Assembly: GCA_964504645.1 (NCBI GenBank) | Contig: CAZDGB010000247.1 | Coordinates: 1-11,413 of the forward strand | DNA from: CAZDGB01 sp964504645 | Lineage (GTDB): Bacteria; Planctomycetota; Planctomycetia; Planctomycetales; Planctomycetaceae | DNA: 11,413 bases | Direction: 5' to 3' | Part shown: one piece after another, positions 7,326 through 11,413 of the stretch | Layout: every line of letters begins with the position of its first letter | Position numbering within the stretch: the first letter of the stretch is position 1 | Notes under the pieces: model-generated | The model's input: only the letters and a program-made list of their open reading frames with translations | The model's database searches: none | Told to the model about the DNA's origin: nothing | Program-made: the position numbers and the translations under genes

Positions 7326-7925
7326 TTAGATCAGACCAGCAAACATCAACAACCCGGCCGCGGCGATGGCGCCCCCGGCGAAGCGGACGGCACGCGTGCG
7401 GGAAAGTTTCTCCAGAGCCAAGCCTCCCGCGAGGCTCGTCGCCAGGAGCGCGGCCGTCGTCAGCAGGAAGCCCGCCGCATACGGAGCGAAGGAACCGCTC
7501 GTCAGCATTTCGGCGGCGTGCGCGTGACCGTGGAAGAACGCGAACAGCGTGACGAGCGCGACCGCGACGCGCTGTGGCGCGACGCGAGCCGCGGCGACGA
7601 GCGCTCCGAGCACCAACACCGAAGTCAGGATGCCGAATTCCACGCCCGGTAACCGCAGCCCCGCTGACGCGGCGACGCCTCCCAGGAACATGCTGCCCAG
7701 AAACACGCCCGGCAACAGCCACAAGGTGCGTCCGCCCATCCGAGCCGCCAGTAGCCCGACCGCGACGATTGCCAGGAGATGATCGAGTCCCATCAGCGGG
7801 TGCTGCCACCCAGCATGAAAATCGCTTTCGTGCCCGGCGTGTCCCGGATGAGCCCACACGCTGCCCGCACTGGCGAGCGAAACCGCGGCGGCCAATCCCC
7901 ACAGCGCACAACGTCGGTAGAGCAT
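7326..7925 (-). CDS. hupE: HupE/UreJ-family nickel permease
   Basis: The 199-residue protein is of usual HupE/UreJ length. A signal peptide ends at about residue 25 (SVWA before HPGH), so the mature protein begins with a histidine-rich end, as is common in this family. The signature HPLMGLDHLLA lies at 42–52 and HGHAHAAE at 132–139, with about six hydrophobic segments. HupE/UreJ proteins import Ni2+ (some relatives Co2+) for hydrogenase or urease; neither enzyme is seen here, and the nickel enzyme nearby is the guanidine hydrolase. The ATG at 7925 follows AAAGGA by 8 nt. It is the first gene of the cluster, with a strong-looking promoter 56 bp or more upstream. The next gene starts 54 bp downstream, or 15 bp if its GTG is used. 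Confidence 0.9.
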   Translation of the reverse strand: MLYRRCALWGLAAAVSLASAGSVWAHPGHAGHESDFHAGWQHPLMGLDHLLAIVAVGLLAARMGGRTLWLLPGVFLGSMFLGGVAASAGLRLPGVEFGILTSVLVLGALVAAARVAPQRVAVALVTLFAFFHGHAHAAEMLTSGSFAPYAAGFLLTTAALLATSLAGGLALEKLSRTRAVRFAGGAIAAAGLLMFAGLI

Positions 7926-7980
7926 GGAAGCAGTCCTTTCCGAGAGGGGATCGAGTGTCGGACTTAGAAGTGACGGCTGT

Positions 7981-8009
7981 GTTATAGATCGCTGGCTGGT
8001 CGATTTCAA
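7981..8009 (-). promoter_or_regulatory. Putative sigma70-type promoter of the hupE–gdmH cluster
   Basis: On the minus strand TTGAAA (8009–8004) and TATAAC (7986–7981) are separated by 17 bp; each matches the consensus at 5 of 6 positions. Transcription would start near 7974, about 50 nt before the hupE ATG. The leader contains the AAAGGA ribosome site, but no structure I recognise as a riboswitch. Confidence 0.62.
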
Positions 8010-8024
8010 ACCAACGCGGCTGGT
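8010..8024. promoter_or_regulatory. ACCA-N7-TGGT dyad beside the hupE -35 element
   Basis: ACCA (8010–8013) and TGGT (8021–8024) form an inverted repeat immediately upstream of the -35 hexamer. A second dyad with the same half-site is centred about 32 bp away, close to three helical turns. This is a plausible regulator site for the divergent promoters, but the half-sites are short and chance is possible. Confidence 0.32.
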
Positions 8025-8043
8025 AATTGACGGAATGTGGAGA

Positions 8044-8055
8044 AACCAGTTGGTT
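8044..8055. promoter_or_regulatory. AACCA-GT-TGGTT dyad in the divergent control region
   Basis: Five-base arms AACCA (8044–8048) and TGGTT (8051–8055) flank GT. The half-site is shared with the dyad at 8010–8024, and the element lies between the hupE promoter and the outer membrane protein gene. It could control either or both genes; no known regulator motif was recognised. Confidence 0.35.
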
Positions 8056-8069
8056 CCCCGAAGCAAAAA

Positions 8070-8098
8070 TTGTGCTGGCGCGATCTTTGACCGATAAG
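8070..8098 (+). promoter_or_regulatory. Weak candidate promoter of the outer membrane protein gene
   Basis: TTGTGC (8070–8075) and GATAAG (8093–8098) are 17 bp apart, matching the consensus in 3 and 4 positions. It ends 25 bp before the ATG at 8124. It is given only as the best candidate on the plus strand of the shared 198-bp region. Confidence 0.25.
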
Positions 8099-8123
8099 AG
8101 AAAGTCTGGCTCATGAGGACGCA

Positions 8124-9428
8124 ATGCGCGGTGCAGCACGGTGGCTGACGGCGACTCTCGTCGCAATCGCGACTCTGTCCGGTGTTTCACGCGGCCAATC
8201 TAACCTGGATTCGCCCGAACCTCTCGCCGCGAACTTCGCATTCGGTTTGCTGCCCGAATCGCGGCCGTTCGAGAGCCTGGAAGACGAGGCCGAGCCGTTG
8301 CCGCCGCCGGCCTTCGGCCCGGCCCCCGTATACGATGCGCAACTGTTGACGCGCTTTCTCGGATTGGAAGCGGCGCTGAAAGACCGCGGGCTTCGCCTGT
8401 TCGGCTGGATGGAGACCGGCTACAGCGGGGCCTCGTCCGGATCGGGACTGCTGGCGACCGCGCCGCCGCTCAACCGGTTTGGCAACGAGTTCCTCGTGAA
8501 TCAGATCGGTCTGACGCTGCAGAAGCCGCTCGACCAGGAGCAATTCGACGTTGGTTTCAACATCCGCTATCTCGCCGGGTCCGACGCCGCCGTGCTGGCC
8601 GGCGATGGAGGCATCAATCGCGCGGACGAGAATTCGCGGTTCAGCCACGACTTCGCCGACTTGTACGTTTCGGCCCACTTGCCGATTCTTACCCAGCGCG
8701 GGATGGACGTGAAGTTCGGCCGCATGCAGACGATCATCGGTTTCAACGGCGCGCTCGCGCCGTACCGGCCGTTTTATTCCAGCGATTACCAGTTCTTCTA
8801 TTCGCAAGACGGCGCATTCACGGGACTGCTCACGAACCTGCATGTCTCGGATCAACTCGATGTGTGGAACGGCGTGACGCTCGGGGCGAACACGTTCTTC
8901 ACAAAGCGCAGCTCGAATTCGATCTGCTACCTCGTCCAGGCAAATTACTGGCTGACGACCGAACATCGGACGATGCTCACCGCGTCGATCTACGCCGGCC
9001 CGGATGCGTTGGTCGCCGCGCCCGGCCGCGGCGGCGACTTCGTCACCGTCGTCGAGCTCCGCGTGCAGCATCATTGGACTGATCGCTTCACGCAGGTGAT
9101 TCAGAGTAATCTCGGCAGCGATGCCAATACGCCGACCGGCACGGCGAACTGGTACGGGCTCTACACCATCGGCATTGTGCACCTGAACCGGGAACTCGAC
9201 GGCCAGTTGCGGCTGGAGTGGTTCGACGACGCTGACGGCTCGCGGACGGGCATCGACACGAACTATGCCGAGTGCACGCTGGGCCTGAACTGGCATCCCT
9301 ACGAGTTCCTCGAATTCCGCCCGGAAGTCCGCGGCGACTTCGCCGGCGCCCCGGCTTTCGGCAGCGGCGACGTCCCCCGCGACCGCGCCCAATTCACCGG
9401 CGGCGTGAGCGCGCTGCTCAAGTTCTGA
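8124..9428 (+). CDS. Outer membrane beta-barrel protein, BBP2 (OmpL-like) porin family
   Basis: The 434-residue product has a signal peptide (MRGAARWLTATLVAIATLSG, cleavage near residue 24, before QSN) and a proline-rich segment near 50–65. From about residue 85 to the C-terminal Phe (SALLKF) it shows alternating hydrophobic beta-strands, typical of an outer membrane barrel. Features of the BBP2 family include the GWMETGYSG start, FNIRYLAGSD, the VKFGRMQTIIGFN segment and RPEVRGDF near the end. GAGGA lies 4 nt before the ATG. It is transcribed away from hupE, sharing a 198-bp control region, so it may be co-regulated and form the outer membrane route for guanidinium or nickel; nothing in the barrel itself proves this. 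Its stop is 12 bp from the convergent stop of the next gene. Confidence 0.82.
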   Translation: MRGAARWLTATLVAIATLSGVSRGQSNLDSPEPLAANFAFGLLPESRPFESLEDEAEPLPPPAFGPAPVYDAQLLTRFLGLEAALKDRGLRLFGWMETGYSGASSGSGLLATAPPLNRFGNEFLVNQIGLTLQKPLDQEQFDVGFNIRYLAGSDAAVLAGDGGINRADENSRFSHDFADLYVSAHLPILTQRGMDVKFGRMQTIIGFNGALAPYRPFYSSDYQFFYSQDGAFTGLLTNLHVSDQLDVWNGVTLGANTFFTKRSSNSICYLVQANYWLTTEHRTMLTASIYAGPDALVAAPGRGGDFVTVVELRVQHHWTDRFTQVIQSNLGSDANTPTGTANWYGLYTIGIVHLNRELDGQLRLEWFDDADGSRTGIDTNYAECTLGLNWHPYEFLEFRPEVRGDFAGAPAFGSGDVPRDRAQFTGGVSALLKF

Positions 9429-9440
9429 AGAAAAAGCGTC

Positions 9441-10895
9441 TCAACCCTGAGCCAGCGCTGCCGCTTCGGATGGCAGATCTTGCCCGGTGAGCGATTTGAA
9501 CAGCGTCACCACGTACTCGGCGAAAACCTCGCGCGGCTCCACGACTTTGCAGCCGCGCTCCTTGGCCTCGGTCGTGAATTGCGAGCCGTTCGGCAGGTCG
9601 TTCAGGTCGAGCACCGTCATGCCGGGCCGTAAGAGCGACGCATTGATCGGCGCCGGTTTCTTGCCGTGATCGAAGTTCGGCACCGTGAGCACGACGACGT
9701 CGACCAGCGTTTCGTAAACCTTCGTCGACGGCACATACCGCATTTCGAGCGCCGCGGCGGCTTTCTGCGCGGCGTCTTCATCGCCGGCGGCGATGCTCAC
9801 CAAGCCATTGCGTTTTTTCACGCCGGCCGCGACCGATTTTCCCAATCCGCCGCAGCCGAGGATCAGCGCGTTGCGGCGATCGAGCGGGCGGTCTTCCGAC
9901 GACTTGCGGCCGAGCTTGTTTTCCAGCGCCCGCAGCGCGGTCTTCCACAAGAGGTTGTGGCCGTGCCAGCCGTCGGCCTGCTTGATGAACAGGTCCGCAT
10001 GCCCCGAGGCTTGCGCGACTTCATCCGACTTCTCCGCGAGATCGAACAGATTCTTATAAGCATCTGGCGTGGCAATGACGGCAGGGACTTTCAGAATGTC
10101 GAGCATCTTCGGCAGCGTGTCGAGCGATTTGATATCGAACGGCAGGCAGCGAGTTTCCAGGTTGAGCTGATGGAACGCCGTGTTCAGCACGCGCGACAAC
10201 TGTTGCTCGAAAGGCCCAGCTCCGGCGATGCCGAAGAACCGCGTTTTCGGTCCGACTTGCCGCCAGCGATAAATATCGTCGAGGTCGCCGACCGTCGGCT
10301 GGCCGGGGAAGGCTTCCATCCCTTGTTCGAGCGCGGCGTAAATCCAGGGCGAACCGTACTTGCGGCCGAGCAGCGAAAACGTCAGTCCGCCGCGGCCGAT
10401 GCCCAACCCGACGACTGGAATCGACCGTTTCTGGCTCACGGCGGCGAGCAGCGGCCAGGCGGCCTCCAACGTTTGCGTCGGCCAAGTGAATTTGATGATA
10501 TCGGCCTTGGCGTCGACGGCTTCGTCGAAGATCGATTCGATGTTTCCCAGCGGCCGGTCGAGACTCGTGTGGCTCACGACGCGCTGCGTCTTGCCGAATC
10601 GCGGAATCTTGCGAGCGGTGTCGATATCGAGTTCCACATACGCCGGACCGGCGAGAATCACCTGTTTGAGCAGCATGATCCGCTCGTCATCGCTGCCTTG
10701 ATAGTGGCCTCCTTCAGCCTGATTGCGGCATGAAACGAGGATCGGCTTCTTCGCTCCTTCGAGCAAATCCTTGATATCAGGCTCTTTTATGAGATTGTCG
10801 AGGCAGAGTTCGACGAGATCGCCTTGCCGCGACGCGTTCAGGATGTCGACCTTCGCCAGTTGGCGACTTTCGGGAGTGACGGAGATGCAGATCAT
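9441..10895 (-). CDS. aroDE: Bifunctional type I 3-dehydroquinate dehydratase / shikimate dehydrogenase-like protein (AroDE)
   Basis: The 484-residue protein joins a type I 3-dehydroquinase-like domain (about 1–210) to a shikimate dehydrogenase-like domain (about 218–475), steps 3 and 4 of the shikimate pathway. In the first, Glu88, His109 (VVSHTS) and the Schiff-base Lys135 (IIKFTWP) are present, but the usual substrate-binding SR before the GS loop reads FS (173–174), and the Ser of SAPGQ reads Ala in EAFPGQ (194–199). In the second, the Rossmann motif GCGGLGKS (347–354) is intact. However, SxSPxxHN reads as EQQLSRVLN (230–238) and NTD reads HNLLW (313–317), so the catalytic Asp appears lost; the VTIPHK region reads ATPDAYK. 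The fold assignment is strong, but activity on shikimate is uncertain. The ATG at 10895 has AAGG 8 nt upstream. No terminator separates it from the convergent gene. Confidence 0.82.
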   Translation of the reverse strand: MICISVTPESRQLAKVDILNASRQGDLVELCLDNLIKEPDIKDLLEGAKKPILVSCRNQAEGGHYQGSDDERIMLLKQVILAGPAYVELDIDTARKIPRFGKTQRVVSHTSLDRPLGNIESIFDEAVDAKADIIKFTWPTQTLEAAWPLLAAVSQKRSIPVVGLGIGRGGLTFSLLGRKYGSPWIYAALEQGMEAFPGQPTVGDLDDIYRWRQVGPKTRFFGIAGAGPFEQQLSRVLNTAFHQLNLETRCLPFDIKSLDTLPKMLDILKVPAVIATPDAYKNLFDLAEKSDEVAQASGHADLFIKQADGWHGHNLLWKTALRALENKLGRKSSEDRPLDRRNALILGCGGLGKSVAAGVKKRNGLVSIAAGDEDAAQKAAAALEMRYVPSTKVYETLVDVVVLTVPNFDHGKKPAPINASLLRPGMTVLDLNDLPNGSQFTTEAKERGCKVVEPREVFAEYVVTLFKSLTGQDLPSEAAALAQG

Positions 10896-10991
10896 GGGAC
10901 GAGCCTTGCCGCGGAACGAAGGAAGAAAGGAGAAACGAAAGATAGCTTACGGCAAGCAAGAGACGCACGCCACGGAAAAGTCGTGCGGCGC

Positions 10992-11052
10992 TCGCTTGCG
11001 CTTCGCGGCGCAGCGACGTCCGAGCGTTCATTGAGCCACAAAGCGCAAGCGA
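10992..11052. repeat. Perfect 12-bp inverted repeat with 37-bp spacer
   Basis: TCGCTTGCGCTT (10992–11003) and AAGCGCAAGCGA (11041–11052) are exact reverse complements. They lie in the 245-bp gap between the divergent AroDE and BKACE genes. It could be a long-loop hairpin, a pair of half-sites, or two oppositely oriented copies of a short intergenic repeat. There is no U-tract and both flanking genes point away, so a terminator is unlikely. Confidence 0.5.
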
Positions 11053-11090
11053 ACATTGGCTTTCGATTCGCTATTCGTGAATTAGCCATT

Positions 11091-11096
11091 CATAAT
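11091..11096 (+). promoter_or_regulatory. Candidate -10 element for the BKACE gene
   Basis: CATAAT lies in an A/T-rich patch 44 bp before the ATG at 11141. A weak TTCGCT is 18 bp upstream (11067–11072). No better candidate was seen for this gene. Confidence 0.3.
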
Positions 11097-11140
11097 GCGA
11101 TTTTATCGTTTTCACTTTTCACGTTCGATTGGCGGTTTCG

Positions 11141-11413
11141 ATGTCTCAGCGCAAAGTCATCATCACCTGTGCCGTGACCGGGGCGATTCACACGCCGACG
11201 ATGTCGCCGGCGCTCCCCATCACGCCGGAGGAAATCGCCGCCAGCGCGCTCGGTGCGGCACGCGCCGGCGCGGCGATCGTGCATTTGCACGCCCGGCAGC
11301 CGCACGACGCGCTCGAAAAGCGCGGTGCGGTAGTGGTGGTTCAGCTTCTGTGTCAGGCGGAGCGTCCAGAGCGTCTCGCGCCCGCCGATCAGCCCGCCGA
11401 CGAAGCTGAAGCC
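11141..11413 (+). CDS. Beta-keto acid cleavage enzyme (BKACE/DUF849), N-terminal fragment with disrupted end
   Basis: The first 52 residues match the start of the BKACE family (3-keto-5-aminohexanoate cleavage enzyme and relatives): VIITCAVTGAIHTP, LPITPEEIA and AGAAIVHLHAR, with the two zinc-ligand histidines His48 and His50. These enzymes condense a beta-keto acid with acetyl-CoA to acetoacetate and an acyl-CoA. After Arg52 (base 11296) the expected DPxTGxPTxD continuation is missing. The frame stays open but reads as an alanine- and arginine-rich sequence unlike the family, while the other strand reads like a different protein. The real gene therefore probably breaks near 11296. GGCGG lies 5 nt before the ATG. 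Identity of the first part is good; the remainder should not be trusted. Confidence 0.75.
   Translation, partial: MSQRKVIITCAVTGAIHTPTMSPALPITPEEIAASALGAARAGAAIVHLHARQPHDALEKRGAVVVVQLLCQAERPERLAPADQPADEAEA
11294..11413 (-). CDS. Possible internal fragment of an ABC-exporter membrane domain
   Basis: Read on the minus strand from the right edge, about 40 residues are open, with a glycine-rich hydrophobic stretch (FSFVGGLIGG) followed by TLRLTQKLNHHYRTALFERV and ending near RLP. The pattern of basic residues, then L-x-x-x-Y-R-T-A-L-F-E-R-x-x-R-L-P, resembles the start of the transmembrane domain in ABC exporters before the Phe-x-Asp coupling segment. It shares the bases 11294–11302 with the end of the BKACE similarity, so that is the likely junction. 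It could be a chimeric assembly edge or a true rearrangement. The family call is tentative because the piece is short. Confidence 0.4.

Noticed and set aside
7926..8123. A guanidine riboswitch (ykkC class I, mini-ykkC or class III) before the hupE–gdmH cluster
   Set aside because: I looked on both strands for the conserved ykkC motifs and for paired ACGR-loop hairpins and found neither; the leader after the predicted promoter is only about 50 nt.
6682..8190. A 502-codon minus-strand frame overlapping hupE and the antiporter
   Set aside because: It is a shifted frame across two well-supported membrane protein genes and reads as a low-complexity Arg/Gly-rich sequence.
10918..10935. An 18-base pure purine run upstream of AroDE as a structural or regulatory element
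   Set aside because: It is short and has no mirror symmetry or repeat structure; it could simply be the pyrimidine-rich leader on the AroDE strand.

Overview
The window reads as a chromosomal segment of a high-GC, Gram-negative-type bacterium, most probably a planctomycete (Planctomycetota, Pirellulales-like). This rests on the fused AroDE enzyme, a thioredoxin–trypsin fusion protein, a BBP2-type beta-barrel outer membrane protein and short repeats placed just after stop codons. It is an inference from gene content; there is no rRNA or marker gene to confirm it. No mobile element, tRNA, rRNA or CRISPR array was seen.

Layout, left to right. (1) Bases 1–833, minus strand: a MarR-family regulator followed by a short-chain dehydrogenase that runs off the left edge. 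A near-perfect 22-bp dyad overlaps the apparent marR promoter, suggesting autoregulation. (2) Bases 914–2752, minus strand: an exported thioredoxin–serine protease fusion, followed by a 12-bp-stem hairpin. (3) Bases 3045–8009, minus strand: the most interesting region. A good sigma70-like promoter (TTGAAA-N17-TATAAC) precedes four co-directional genes. They are a HupE/UreJ nickel permease, a ChaA-like cation antiporter paralogue with a charge-reversing change in its second exchange motif, a ureohydrolase with the hallmarks of the nickel-dependent guanidine hydrolase GdmH, and a CbiX-like/CbiX-like/DUF362 fusion that has lost the chelatase histidines. (4) Bases 8124–9428, plus strand: a BBP2-like outer membrane beta-barrel protein, divergent from the hupE cluster and sharing its 198-bp control region. 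(5) Bases 9441–10895, minus strand: a bifunctional 3-dehydroquinate dehydratase/shikimate dehydrogenase-like protein whose substrate-binding motifs are altered in both halves. (6) Bases 11141–11413, plus strand: the start of a beta-keto acid cleavage enzyme (BKACE/DUF849) whose similarity stops near 11296. From there to the edge the opposite strand reads like part of an ABC-exporter membrane domain, so the right edge looks chimeric or rearranged.

How the genes may work together. The nickel permease would supply the metal for the guanidine hydrolase, which splits guanidine into urea and ammonia. The antiporter paralogue and the divergent outer membrane protein are candidates for moving guanidinium or nickel across the two membranes. 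The CbiX-like/DUF362 protein is a candidate metal-handling partner, since no HypA/HypB-type nickel-insertion genes are present here. The enzyme call rests on visible motifs; the transport and metallochaperone roles are hypotheses. No guanidine riboswitch was recognised.
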